Notes: generated by a model from the sequence alone, not told the origin. A DNA stretch of 64,000 nt from Ophioderma brevispina (GCA_023653785.1 JAMKCH010088273.1:1-64000); one strand, 5' to 3'. Counted from the first letter of the stretch, positions 31,455 to 43,350 are shown. Numbers and translations are program-made.

Positions 31455-32388
31455 ATAGATGAAATTCTTCGTCCCATCGTGAGTTCTCTACCATCCTATG
31501 TTCAAGACTCATCCCATGTTCTTCGCATATTCAATGACCGTACTTTGATAGAGATCCTGTTCTTTTGTTTACTATGAATGTGTGTTCATTGTATAGTTGC
31601 ATACCATAATGAAGGCTTGGAAGCAATGATGTTCTACCTTGATCGTCGCTCTGATAAAAGCATATCTGCGGCTACTTTTCTTCGCCTTACGGAACTGGTC
31701 CTCAAATTGAATAGCTTCGCTTTTGACGGTCAATATTATCTTCAGATCAAAGGTGTTGCAACGGGTCCAAGCTAGATTCTGATTTGATTCTGATTCTGAT
31801 GAAGCTAGATTTTGAAGAAAGACTTCCAAACAGTGGTCCCATATCGATGATATTGTTGTAGTGATGGTTGTCACACACGTGACAACCTGGACACATTACA
31901 TTTGTTTTCAGCTTCTCACCATCACTGAAATTTGCATGGTCGATTTCTGATACTTCGGTCAACTTTTTTAGATGTTACCATTTCTGTTTTCTCTGGCAAC
32001 CTCTCCACGTCCATTTACTATAAGGAGACCGATTCGCACAGCTATCTCATCTACTCATCTAGCCATCTATCCAAATGTAGATATTCTATCCCTTATGCTC
32101 AATTCAAACGTTTGCGTCGTATTTGTAGTGATGATGATGACCCAACACCAAAGCAGAAGAGATGGGATCTTTTTTTTTTCAAGAATCGACTATACCCTGA
32201 TAAAACAATTTATTGTGCTAAATTAGAAGACAACAATCATCGTATCTCTCTTATCATTAGCTATCACCCCAGCAACATGATTTCCAGTGCAGAACATCAT
32301 TGTTAGAAACGTTGACATACTTCGCAAGCATCAATCCACTAAGGACATTTTCACTGATCCACTAATTACTGCATATCCCTGTGTGTAA
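31455..32388 (+). mobile_element. Penelope-like reverse transcriptase fragment
   Basis: Reading across frames: IVSSLPSYVQDSSHVLRIFN, SLYSCIPYNEGLEA, FLRLTELVLKLNSFAFDGQ, YYLQIKGVATGPS, then TSVNFFRCYH-like text, SVFSGNLSTSIYYKETDSHS, YSIPYAQFKRLRRICSDDDD, a thumb-like stretch, LIISYHPSN and KHQSTKDIFTDP. This matches the Penelope-like RT order: SLYTNIP, LVL..N.F.F.G..YLQ..GTAMG, palm C, FLD....., Y.KPTD...YL....CH, S.P..Q.LR.RRICS, YHP. The YIDD region is missing or scrambled near 31,795-31,900. Orientation is opposite to the adjacent 3' end at 31.1 kb. Confidence 0.82.
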
Positions 32389-32495
32389 CATGGGGGACAT
32401 ATATCCCTAACGTCCGTTTAAACCTTAAAAACCCACCTGACATTAAAAAAAACACGGAGGGGTTCCCTGCCTTGGATTAGAGGGAAATTGCTCCT
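32386..32495 (-). repeat. Dispersed repeat (copy at 24.3 kb, inverted here)
   Basis: Reverse complement of 24,288-24,395: ATATATCCCTAACGTCC, AAAACCCACCTGACA, CCTTGGATTAGAGGGAAATTG. It directly follows the Penelope-like RT fragment. Confidence 0.7.
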
Positions 32496-32499
32496 TCAA

Positions 32500-34190
32500 T
32501 TTTTCTTTGTTATTAATGTTTTAGAGTAGAATTGACATGTGATGATTTCTATTGAAACATTCCTATGGGAAATGCATTTTTAGGGACCCCCTCCCCCGAC
32601 CACCAACGGCATGCCCAAGACCTTGACCACTTAAGTGTTATTTAATAGTGAAGGAACTGCCTAAGCAGCCACAACTGTCTGACATCTCCTCCGCATGCTG
32701 TTCAAAAGTCTGGTTATACGCTCCTATTGGATAGCATCACAATCCTCTTTGAAGAAGTGATCAGTAAGAAAGATTAATTTATCCATGTTGAACTGTTACC
32801 GATCTATCAGCAAAACGATTTCAACCCCGATAAATTGCATAAGGGATAAAAAAGTAAGTTATTTGTTCAACTGAAAAATTGACAGAGAAGGAGAAAAAAC
32901 TCAGTGCTCCAAGAAAAAATTTTGTATGAATTCTCATTCAATTACGTGTTGCAGTTAGTGCCCATACTGACAGTAATGACTGAAATATCTTATTTTATCC
33001 TTATTAGATTGCTTTCAGTCTTAGCACTTTCAGGGTGTGTTGGGATACCTATACTTTGCACAGGCACAAATGTGATTTTTGATGATTTTTTCGATTTTCT
33101 GATTTAGCAAATCACTTATGAGAATGTGTATTATAATCACTAATTTTAAGTTTAATTAATTTTATATCTCTTTTTTATTGTATAGCTCTCTGGTGAAGGT
33201 AATTTGACCGAAAGGTTAGTGAATAGTTGCTACGTTCTACTGTCTGACCTTTTTTCACGAATATAGTACTTATGATGACAGACCCAACAAGCTACGGTAG
33301 AAGCACCTCTAATATATATATATATATATATATATACAGATCTCAAATCTTTTCCCCCCTACTTTTTAAATTTTAGAATTATGTTATATGTTATTTTATT
33401 TAAGAGGAAGGAAAAAAATATGGTTTACAATACCATAATCTTTGAATGCACAGCACGCATTAAAGTAACATCTGCACAAACCAGGATACGCCATATGCAT
33501 AAACCCGTCATCGTGGGCATAATTTCCTGTGCTTTATAGTCCCGCGCATTTTTTTCCGCGTCATATTTTTAGAATTCCTTGTCAATTTCTTTGAATGAAG
33601 GTGGACTGTTGACTTTATGCTCTAAGAATATGATGCATATATCAAACCCCAATGTCATGGCACTAGATAAATAGGATTTTGACCTTAAAAGGGAAGTTTA
33701 CAGGTTGGTGTAGGGATAGAAATGCAGGCAGAAAAATAAAATCTCATTTACCCAACACTTAAATATACTTTAGAAAAGGAAGTTGGAAATTATTTTCCAA
33801 GATTCGGTAAATATGGGTTACACGCGGAGTGGTTATACAGATTAAACAGTCTTTGTGAGACCATTTAGCTAAAGTATTTCAGGATATGTCGTTCCATTGT
33901 GCTTTGTCTGCTTCGTCAATTGCGCAACCAACACGAAACCGATTCCGTTTTTACATAACAGGTACGTAGTGAAGATTTTACGGCACCTATTTTTGTACAT
34001 TGATGTGTAAAAAGTTTCTATATTATAATATTCATTAATAGGTCTGGATTAAACGGCTGGCAATACTCTTGTACTTGTTCGAGTTTTGACAACACTGTGA
34101 CGTTGTGCACTTTGCGTTACGGTTATAAAACATACCCTACACAAACACGTGAGCTCGCGCGCGCGATCACAAACACACACTCCGCACACT
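32500..34190. other. Unassigned DNA with a (TA)n tract
   Basis: No element borders or coding similarity. A (TA)n microsatellite of about 25 bp lies at 33,314-33,338. Confidence 0.45.
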
Positions 34191-34201
34191 TCACACCATG
34201 C

Positions 34202-34247
34202 ACCCCCCCCCACACACACACACACGCGCACACGCACACACACACAG
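34202..34247. repeat. C-run and (CA)n/(CG) microsatellite
   Basis: C8 followed by CA repeats with CG interruptions. It explains the Cys/Val-rich reading frames on the minus strand. Confidence 0.95.
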
Positions 34248-34719
34248 GCCAGACACAATATAATCTGAATGTGTCCACTTTTCGTGTCGAACTAATGATA
34301 AATAAAATACTCAAGATTCACAACGATGTAACCAAACACCAATTATGAACTTCCAAATTGCAAAATACGCATTCTGTAAGAGTCATACGTACATTGTAAA
34401 ACAAAAAGCGAACACCAACTTGACAGCATGTAACACAAATGTTCCATGATTCTCAAATAAAATTTGCCCACCCATTATCCATCCACCCACCCATCCACCC
34501 ATCCTTTTTTCGCTCAAATATGCCACAATATATCTTGTGTAGTTAGAAAAAAAGCATCCACGGTACACTACATCTTACATGGTTCTCCACATTTAATGTC
34601 GCCCTCAGTTTTGCGTAACGTGTTGGCAGTGTTGTTGTATAAATTTACTTGTCGAGAAGTATATTGAAGTAAAAGTATATTGTCATTTCTGAATTACCTC
34701 TAGATAACGAACGTACACC

Positions 34720-35260
34720 TGGAGTACCGAGGCCTTACCCGTGGTTTACACCGTCTCATCTGGTGTTTAGGTTTGTGAACCCCAAATAAGGCCCCTTTTC
34801 CTGAAGCTCGAACTTCGTCAGAAACTAACAAGCTCAACATTCCTGCAGACGACCATTATTTTTTTTTTGCGAGTGGTGTGTTTCGAATCCTTTATAGGGC
34901 ATCTGAGGATGAGGTACCTTATCTGGGATTTTCAAAGCAAAACCCAGAAAATGAAAAAGAGAACTTTCTCGTGGGGGGGGGGGCAGGTATTGGTCGTCAA
35001 CTTGGGTTTACGGCCTTATCCCCAGATACAGAATGCAAACTTTATCTGAGGTTTAGATTGGTAAAACAAGATATGGGTGTTATCCTAGGGTTACGGTGTT
35101 ATTAGGAGGATATACTCGTTGTCGTAAGTGTACGCTCCTTACCTGGGGGTTAGGTTTGTATATCCCAGTTAGGACGCCAAATCCTGGGTTTATGCTCCTC
35201 ATCTAGGGACGATTAGAGATAAGAAAATTAACCCAAGATAACGACCCTTATGTATTAGAT
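34720..35260 (+). repeat. Degenerate repeats with CCTGGGGTTTA..TTTG words
   Basis: Variants of TTACCTGGGGTTTAGGTTTG, ATCCCAGTTAGGACGCC and GCTCCTCATCTAGGG recur irregularly. Possibly a decayed minisatellite; the period is not clear. Confidence 0.35.
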
Positions 35261-35829
35261 AACGGACGAAAAGCAGAAATAATGGGTGTCTCTTGGTCCG
35301 AGGGTGCTAAGCATTAGCCTCTAACGCAGGCGAGTCGACTCTGAGTTGTTTATCTTTCATACTTCGAGACGTTTTTTTATCTTTGATATGTCGAGACGAA
35401 TGAGCGATTTCTCTTCACTTTATCTTATACTTAATTACATCAGTTCGCCTTCAAACATACAAACTTAATTTTTTATTATTGAATTGATTGGAGGTGCTTA
35501 AATTACTTGTGCTAATGGTATAGGCATGTGTTAAATTCTACAATAGAGATCATATAACCTTAATATGACCATACCCAGTGTTTAATCGGTTTTTCATTTC
35601 ATATCTATTGTAATAATCTTGTTGTTGGTGCCGGTGAAAGTGCCCACTATTTTTTGCTTAACAGGCTTTAGGACTGATTTGAAACTACTTGGTATATACT
35701 CTAGGTACTCCTCTAATATGGAATATGCCCGAAATTTGCAAAACGATGTGAAAGAATGAAACGAAAATACGGGAACACAATGCATGTCAAACAGATACGC
35801 AGAATGTGGAAGAAAACAAAAATCTGAAG

Positions 35830-37110
35830 AAAGCCAAACACCAACTAAAACTTGGAAGGTCACAAATGGTGGTCTCCAAGGACTACAAGGTTAGGATGGT
35901 GCAATCATAACTGATAGAGAAAAGATCATCACACGAGTTGAACAATACTACTACCAAGAGCTATACAATAACGGTAGGATCCCCTGGTATAAGAGACACC
36001 ACAAATAGAAGCATTCAATTACCGCCAATAGACATCAATGAAGTTGAGAAGGTTTTGAGAGAGATGATAAAAAGGAAATCACCGGGAGATAAATATTAAC
36101 AGAAATTTTAAAAGAAGGTGAGGAAGTGATAAGGAGACAACTTTCCAGTATATTTACACAGCTACAGTGCATCTATGAGGAAAAGATTCCAGACAATTGG
36201 AGCAATGCTGTAATCATTCTCCACCACAAGAAAGGGAACATCACTGACCTTGGCAATACAGACCAATTGGTCTCAAGCTCTTCACCAAGATCATCACAAA
36301 CAGACTCACCAGCACTCTAGATTTCAATCAATCAAGAGAACAGACCGGATTTAGAAGTGATTTTTTCTACAACCGACCACCTTCATGTCATCGATCAACT
36401 GATAGAAAAATCGGGTGAATACCAACGTCCCCTCTGCTTAGCTTTCATTGATTATGAGAAGGCCTTTGACAGCATTGAGATTCCAGCGGGGCTCCAGGCG
36501 CTTGTTGACCAGCAGGGCATTGCCCACGCATATATTCATATTATTAAGGATATTTACAGCAAAGATACTGCTGCCATTCAACTCCACAACGAAATCAATA
36601 AAATTCTATTCAAAGAGGGGTCAGACAAGGAGACACTCTGTCGACTAAACGTTTCAACGCTGCTCTGGAAGACATCATTCGCAAGCTAAATTGGGACAAA
36701 AAAGGTATCAACATAAATGGTGAAAGACTGAGCCATCACCGGTTTGCAGATGATATTGTTATCTTTTCTGAAGACCCAAATGAGCTAGGAGCCATGATAC
36801 AGTAACTTAACTGTGAAAGCAACAAGGTGGGAAGAACGATCAACATGCAAAAAACAAAGACCATGCCCAAATGTCACACCACCAGGAAGACTATCTACAT
36901 CAACCAAACTGCTTTAGAGGAAGTCTATCTGGGGCAGGTCATCAATATGAAGCTTAACGACTTTGATGAAATAAAGCGAAGGACGAGATCAGGATGGGGT
37001 GTCTTTTGCAAACTGAGAGAGTTTATGAGAAGTAACATGCCACTCTGCCTGAAACTAAAAGTATTCAACCAATGTATTTGCCTGCCATGACCTATGGTGC
37101 AGAGACTTAT
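35830..37110 (+). mobile_element. RTE-clade LINE, reverse transcriptase region
   Basis: Collinear RTE motifs in shifting frames: AIITDREKIITRVEQYYYQE, IDINEVEKVLREMIKRKSPG, ILKEGEEVI, IPDNWSNAVIILHHKKGN (about 36,188-36,240), TTDHLHVIDQLIEKS, CLAFIDYEKAFDSIE (about 36,435-36,480, palm A), a GVRQGDT-like block near 36,615, FNAALEDIIRKLNWDKKGI, RFADDIVIFSEDP (palm C, about 36,745-36,780), INMQKTKTM, YLGQVINM, and GWGVFCKLREFMRSNMPL with LKLKVFNQC. The endonuclease N-terminus is missing. Frameshifts and stops are fewer than in neighbouring copies. Confidence 0.88.
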
Positions 37111-37198
37111 TAATGTCCCTATATGTTTTGGGGTATGTTATTTTTATGTGTAAATTATATTTCTATTTTCGAGCAAACTGAAGAAATTTCATATTTTC

Positions 37199-37874
37199 TG
37201 AACAAGCTTATTATTCAGCATACATTTTTGAATCTCCTTGATGCAACTTTCAAGTTCACAGATAGATGGAGTAATATTGCTATGAGTCAGACCACCATAA
37301 AGTTGACTATCATCTGCATAAAAAATCCCACTTGATAACACTTGACATTATCTTCAAAAGCAGAAGAATACAGAGTAAACACCTGCGGGCCCGCTACTGA
37401 ACCCTGGGAAACGCCACTGAGCAATCATGGGGTTCGGATTTGGAGTCTCCTATCTTGACCACTTGCTTTTGGGTCTCGGATGTATGATTCAAACCACCTA
37501 AATAACGCATTTCCTGTCATTCCATATCTATTATTTAGCCTCTGGATTAAAATGCTGTGATCAATAGTGTGGAATGCGGCACTTAAGTCTAGGAGGACTA
37601 CCGTATCTTTTTCTCCATCAACAGTCAACAAAAGATCATTGAAAACACAAAGAAGGGCTGTTTCACAACTGTGGTGTTTTCGGTAAGCACTTTGAAGATC
37701 AGGATGAAGCTTGTTAGCCGTGAGGTAGTCCTAGAGTTGCTCAATATAGCTGCTTAATCAGCTCAGTTACTTTGGAAAGGAACTTCAAGTTATAAACGCT
37801 GGGTAACTTTGGAGTGATTGAGGATCCAAAGTACTCTTCTTTAAAAGAGGAGCAACCTCAGCAGTTTTGAATAT
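37199..37874 (-). mobile_element. L2-type LINE fragment (array copy 1)
   Basis: Minus-strand reading includes FKTAEVAPLLKKSTLDPQSL, then VVLLDLSAAFHTIDHSILIQ (palm A of L2/CR1-type RT), RLNNRYGMTGNALFRWFESY and IRD. The left border follows directly on an RTE-internal repeat (CATATTTTCTGA|ACAAGC), so this is a junction of two elements. On the right it joins RTE sequence at AATATTATATTAATA|AAGCGAAGG. Confidence 0.85.
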
Positions 37875-38318
37875 TATATTAATAAAGCGAAGGACAAGAT
37901 CAGGATGGGGTGCCTTTTGCAAACTGAGAGAGTTTATGAGAAGTAACATGCCACTCTGCCTGAAACTAAAAGTATTCAACCAATGTGTTTTGCCTGCCAT
38001 GACCTATGGTGCAGACTTATTAATGTCCCTATATGTTTTGGGGTATGTTATTTTTATGTGTAAAATATCTCTATTTGCGAGCAAATTGAAGAAATTTCAT
38101 ATTTTCTGAAAATGTGCCAGTGCCGCTTTAACAACTGAATGGAGACCTAGAAATGGAATAAGACATTGAAAAAGACAAAAGTTGGATGGAGAGACGAGAT
38201 CATCCAGTTCCTAGGCATAAGCTGGATGAGGAAAGCCCAAGAAAGATCTTTATGGTGTCACCTTGGAGAGGCCTTCATCCTGCAGTGGATCGATAATGGC
38301 GGATGATGAGGATGATGA
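37875..38318 (+). mobile_element. RTE 3' end (array copy)
   Basis: Starts with the block read RTRSGWGAFCKLREFMRSN, contains the CCAGTGCCGCTTTAA repeat (38,015-38,130), then a C-terminus read in frames as DGETRSSS.. / GEAFILQWIDNGG. It ends in the short ATGGCGGATGATGAGGATGATGA tail typical of RTE 3' ends. The tail is followed at once by L2 sequence. Confidence 0.82.
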
Positions 38319-39378
38319 CTCTAGGTTGGTAAACAAGAGTTCAAAATAATCATTTCCTAGAGGTATCCAAATTGGAAGGCTGAGCTTTTGCTTAGCGAAT
38401 GCAGAAGAGATAATGCATGCACAAGTTATTCGGTGCTTTTCCGGTTCAGATATTTGGGGATGCGGCCGGTGTTTCTAAGAGCATGTGAAGAACAAAAAAC
38501 GGCAAATGTTGTTTGAGATGAGGAACCAAAGAGAGGTGGTGATCAATGATGACGCCAAGGTCTTTTGCTTGGATAACCGTCTCTACTACAGAGTCGGCCC
38601 ACAGTGATGAAAGGGGAAATACGGCACGGTAGCGGAGAAACGAGAATGAAAAATGGAACCCCTCATTTTTTAGCAGTTATTTAAGACAAGCTTTTTATTA
38701 ACATACATTTTTGAATCTCCTTGATGCAACTTTCAAGTTTCACAGATAGATGAGTAATAGTGGCTATGATTTCAGACCACCATAACGTTGACTATCATCT
38801 GCATAAAAAAATCCACTTGATAACACTTGACATTATCTTCAAAAGAAGAAGAATACATGTGCGTAAAAACCTGCGGCGCCGCTAACTGAACTCTTGGGAA
38901 AGACGCATGAGCAATTATGGGGGTCGGATTTGGAGTCTCCTATCTTTGACCACTTGCTTTTTGGTCTCGGATGTATGATTCAAACCACATAATAAAAGCA
39001 TTTCCTGTTCATTTCCATATCTATTATTAGCCTCTGGAATTAAAAATGTGTGATCAATGCGGGAGAAGCGGAACTTAAGTGTAGGAGGACTACGTATCTT
39101 TTTCTCCATTCAAAAAGTCAACAAGGAAGATCATGAAAAACACAAAGAAGGGCTGTTCCACACCTGTGGGTTTTCGGTAAGCACTTGAAGCTCAGGATTA
39201 GCTGTTAGCCGTGAGGTATCCTCGAGTTGCTCTAATAGCTGTTTAATCAGTTACTTTGGAAAAGGAACTTCAAGTTATAAACGATGGGTAAAACTTGGAG
39301 TGATTGAGGATCCAAAGTACTCTTCTTTAACAAGAGAGAGATAAGAAAAACGAGAACGTCAGCAGTCTTAATATTATA
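38319..39378 (-). mobile_element. L2-type LINE fragment (array copy 2, noisy)
   Basis: Same L2 sequence as 47,053-48,080. From about 38,610 on it shows frequent one-base insertions and deletions relative to the clean copy, including an extra GAAAAACGAGAACG-like insertion near 39,345. Ends at the same AATATTATATTAATA junction into RTE. Confidence 0.85.
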
Positions 39379-39998
39379 TTAATAAAAGCGAAGGACAAGA
39401 TCAGGATGGGGGTGTCTTTTGCAAACGAGAGAGTTTGAGAAAGTAACATTGCCCACTTGCTTGGAAACTAAAAGTATCAACCCATTGTGTTTGCTGCCAT
39501 GATCTATAGTGCAGAGGATTATTAATGTCCTATATGTTTGGGTATGTTATTTTTATGTGAAAATATCTCTCGTTTGCGAGCAATTGAAGAAATTTCATAT
39601 TTGAGAAAATGTGCCAGTTGGCCGTTTTAATACTTGGAATGGGAGACTAGAAATGAATAAGATATGCAAAAGACAAAAACGGCGCTCCAACATAGAATTA
39701 GGTGGCAAGCAATTGCCCCAATTTTAAAAGTGCACCAAGGCATTACATTTAAAGAAAATAGCTAAAGTTTTTTTAGGGCACCAAGTCAAAATGGTAGGGG
39801 CGACACCCAAGGCAAATTGCCTTAGGTGCCTTAGGTTATTTATAAATTGGCAAAAAGTGGATGGAGAGACGAGTCATCCAGTTCCTAGGCCTAAGCTGGA
39901 TTAGAAAAAAGCCCAAGAAAGATCTTTATGGTGTCACCTTAGAGAGGCCTTCATCATGCAGTGGATCGATAATGGCGGATGATGAGGATTGGATGACT
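39379..39998 (+). mobile_element. RTE 3' end (array copy, noisy, with AAGGCAAATTGCCTTAGG insert)
   Basis: Same as 37,875-38,318 with many one-base indels. It also carries an insert of roughly 180 bp (39,680-39,860) containing GGGCACCAAG and the palindromic CCAAGGCAAATTGCCTTAGG. The insert is absent from the 38 kb copy and present in the 46 kb copy. Confidence 0.82.
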
Positions 39999-40697
39999 CT
40001 AGGTGGTAAACAAGAGTTTCATAATAATCATTCCTAGGGTATCCAATGGAGGGACTGAGCAGGGCCGTAGCCAGGGGTCGGTGCGGGGGGGGGTGCGACG
40101 GCCCCCCCCGCAAGAAGTGACAACGGTCCGCTTTATGATGTTGAAGGTCGCTTTGCCATGTTTAAGGTCAGTGTTGTCAATTAATCGTTTGTCTTAAGTG
40201 TTGCTGATGCAGGTATATGAATGAATTAAGCATGACTAAGCCAGCTGTTAACCATAGCAGTGATTGTCGTTGTTGCTATAGTGTTGTTTTGTTAAAACGC
40301 TGCGACGAAATTTTTTTCTCCTCCCCCCCACCCCCCCCCCCCCCCCCCCCCCGAACTCTTCAGGTTTTGGAGACTACGCTGAAAAATTTTGTCAACGGGC
40401 GCAGCGCAGCGAGCCGACAAATTTTTTTTGTTTGGTTACAAAAGGTTCCGACTTCTGGCAAATCCAACCCCCCCCGCATAACTTCCTGGCTACGGGCCTG
40501 AGGTGAGCTTTTGACACGCTAGCGAATGCGAAGAGGGAAAATTGCATGTGCACAAGGTTCGTTCGGGTGCTTTTCCGGTTCCGATATTTTGCGGATGCGG
40601 GCCGGTGTTTCTAAGAGAAGGGAAGCAAACCCGGCTCGGAAAGTTGTTGAGATGAGGAACCAAGAAGAAGGTGCTTGATCGTCGATGACGCCAAGAA
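39999..40697 (-). mobile_element. L2-type LINE fragment (array copy 3) interrupted by a MITE
   Basis: L2 3' region, beginning with GGTGGTAAACAAGAGTTTC-like text and resuming after the MITE with GAGCTTTTGACACGCTAGCG. It ends at GATGACGCCAAGAAC, where unrelated sequence starts. Noisy at the one-base level. Confidence 0.8.
40060..40500. mobile_element. MITE with CAGGGCCGTAGCCAGG terminal repeats, inside L2
   Basis: The left end CAGGGCCGTAGCCAGG (40,060-40,075) and right end CCTGGCTACGGGCCTG (40,485-40,500) are inverted repeats with one mismatch. The flanks GGACTGAG and AGGTGAGC both derive from the L2 text GGCTGAGC, consistent with an 8-bp target duplication blurred by base errors. Contains a C22 run (40,331-40,352) and a GC-rich segment. 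No transposase; hAT-like by target size and end sequence. A truncated relative is at 11,010. Confidence 0.82.
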
Positions 40698-40860
40698 CAT
40701 AGATTTTTTTCATGTTATGGGACTAAATTAAGTCCATTTTTAACTTTGATTTGGCAATTTGATATTAGGAACTGTGATTGATAAATTCTTGTCATGGGTG
40801 CACATAAACAAGTTGAGGTAGAGGTATAGAAATAGGAGATGTTTGTGTTATGTTAAGTTA
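40698..40860 (+). repeat. Local duplicate (copy 1)
   Basis: GACTAAATTAAGTCCATTTTT, AATTTGATA.TAGGAACTG and TTCTTGTCATGGGTGCACAT recur in the same order at 41,812-41,960. The copies differ by small gaps. Type unknown; it begins exactly where the L2 copy stops. Confidence 0.75.
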
Positions 40861-41231
40861 AAGCGTGATTGTATTTAAGTGATCACCAGATATTGTGTGT
40901 GGGGGTGTGGGGGCTAGGGTATGATTCTTTCTTTGTAAGCTTTGCGCATAGCAAGAAAAAACCGCTGCTTCCCGGCAGGGTGGTCAGTCAATGGCATGCT
41001 CAGACCGATTCTAAGCGCTCTCAACTCATGCCACTGATTCGCACCTCCCAACTCCACAGCTCCTGCACTTTCATAAGGTGCGGCATATGAAGACTACACT
41101 ACATTATTTCAACTTTCAGTCCTAGGGGAAGGAAATGGCGTGGACCCCAATCAACACTCAAGGCAGGTTCCACCATACCTTCTGATAATAGCCGTTGGAC
41201 TGGTGTATCACAAGTATATTGCACAAAGTAG

Positions 41232-41537
41232 TTGTGGTGTTGTTGGATTTTAATGGGCGCCTGCAGCTATCTTAGGCTATTTGCGCAAAAAACAAAAACT
41301 TATTTTATAGACAAAGATACGGACAACAAGCAAAAAGGAATCAGATTGCACGAGGTCTACACAGTTGCAGCATTCATTATAAAGTTATGCACAAAGTACA
41401 GGTCAGAATTTGAGTATAGATCAAAAACATTCGTGTGTTTATTCGATGGTGTCTTATGTGATAAGGATGAATTCGTCAGAGTGACCGTTTCACTCACTGA
41501 AAGGGGAAAAATAGGCCTTTATTCAGTTGAATTGTAA
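41232..41537 (+). other. 101-codon open frame, not recognised
   Basis: An open frame lying between two repeat copies. The last two-thirds read like real protein (KGIRLHEVYTVAAFIIKLCT, then YRSKTFVCLFDGVLCDKDEF and VTVSLTERGKIGLYSVEL) with mixed hydrophobic and charged residues and no low complexity. No family recognised. The first part is Cys/aromatic-rich and may be non-coding. Could be an exon of an unknown gene or element, or chance. Confidence 0.25.
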
Positions 41538-41811
41538 ACGACTTGAAAGAAGTATTTTAAATAAATGAATTGAAGGACCACAATACTTGTCGTCGAATCA
41601 AAGTAATATACGAAACGTATATTATAAAGAATAAAAATGAATTAAAAACACCATAGAATGTTACCAACTTTCTCATCACTTTGTCACTGGTAGATAAACA
41701 CGAGTTCTTTGAGTTTGTTCCACGTTCGTCCTAATTTTGCTTTAACTGATTTAAACCATGTTTTTACAGCTAATTTAGATTTCATATTTTGAGTATTCTG
41801 ACAAAACATTA

Positions 41812-41960
41812 GATTTTTATTATGGACTAAATTAAGTCCATTTTTTAATTTTGCTTTTGGCCAATTTGATAATTAGGAACTGTGATAAATTCTTGTCATG
41901 GGTGCACATAAAAAAGTTGGGATAGAGGTATAGAACAGGAGAGTGTGTGTGTATGTTAAT
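41812..41960 (+). repeat. Local duplicate (copy 2)
   Basis: Second copy of 40,698-40,860. Confidence 0.75.
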
Positions 41961-42830
41961 GGTGGTTGTTGGGTTTGTATGCAGGCATGCATGTGTTGTG
42001 TATCAAGATGTTGTGACGTTGGGATAAATTGCAGATAACCAATAGGACTACTCATTGTTCTGGGCCTGTTGATTGGGTGGGGGGGCAGGGTAATTAATTT
42101 CTGTATGGTCTTGAGTGAGTTGGCATTTGGTTACCAAATTAATACTGCCAATTAGTAGCAGCAGCACAAGGTATGTGGGGGGGGGGAGGACACGGACTTG
42201 CTGGTTGGGCCTTGGGATTTCCAAAACGGTAATTGGGGAACTGTTACATGCATTACGATATCAGTCTCTGTGTCGTTATTATAACACAATTCCCTTTTAA
42301 CTCTCAGTTCGATAACTATCTTAGTAATTTCATGATTTAATTTTGGGTTAGGAATTAAATATTTGACTTCAAAATCTGGCGGGGTTCGTGGATAACCCCG
42401 AAAACTCACATTGGGCAGTTTTTCCACACCTTTACAGTGTTCCCAAAGGGACTAGCCACCCGGAAGTTGATTGGCGTTGTTGAATTCGCTGTTGCTGTTA
42501 GGTTGGCATGTCCTTCCCCCTTGTGGAGTCTATTCACATCAACGTAAAGGGGGGCGCACCGCTAAATAGTTCCGGCAACATCTGAGTAATTATAAAAGTA
42601 TCATTTTTATAGCTTTTTTAAAAACCATGAGCCACCATGTTTTTAGCGATACTTTTGTCAACTATTTGGAATGGGAAAGTAAAATTAGTTGTCAATCGAA
42701 AGCTGTGCATTTCTGCATTGATATAATAGAGGGAAAAGCGGCAGATTTTTTTTAACAAAACCCAAAATCGTAGGGAACTACATGCCTTTCAGGGTTAGCA
42801 TCCGTATAGGGTGCTTCATGAGATTTTGGC

Positions 42831-43350
42831 CCGAAAATTATGCTCCAGAAGCATAGGGTCCAGGATCATAAGGTATACTCGGCGACGAAACCTTTGAAGA
42901 AGCGCCGTAATCCTGGGTTGTAAAAGGGGCCGGAGCTATCAGCGCATATGGAGTGGGTCGGCGGGGACCCAGCAAACAGCAGATCACTTCTGTGGCCAAA
43001 TCAACGGTTAAGTGCATTTTTGTCCGCAGTAAATATGCAGGAACCAAGGAAGTATGCGCTCGTCAAAGGGTTCTGTCCCGACTATAAATGGTTTCCTGGA
43101 GCATAAATAATCTGGAAAAAATACCCCGTCGAATATGTTCCGGAGCATATTGGAATGTATAATGCTCCAGGAGCAAGCAAAATGGCAAATGTGGCTGTAG
43201 CATGGCAGTGGGATGAACTGTTGTGTCAAATACTGCATGCTACCGGAGCATGCCATGTTGATTCAAGTTTGGCTTAGAATATTTCTACAGATTATGTATG
43301 TTCCATGACCCTATGGTCCTGTACCTATGCTCCCTAGAGCATAATTCCGG
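42831..43350. mobile_element. MITE with CCGAAAATTATGCTCCAG terminal repeats
   Basis: The left end (CCGAAAATTATGCTCCAG, then AAGCATAGGGTCCAGGATCAT) and right end (ATGGTCCTGTACCTATGCTC, then CCTAGAGCATAATTCCGG) are inverted repeats of about 40 bp. The interior repeats small GCTCC..GGAGCAT palindromes (near 43,130, 43,160 and 43,235). About 520 bp with no coding capacity. Superfamily not assigned. Confidence 0.72.

Noticed and set aside
31796..31802. CTGATGA as a second hammerhead core (also in the 21 kb satellite)
   Set aside because: No GAAA with a pairing stem II follows at the required distance in any of these places.
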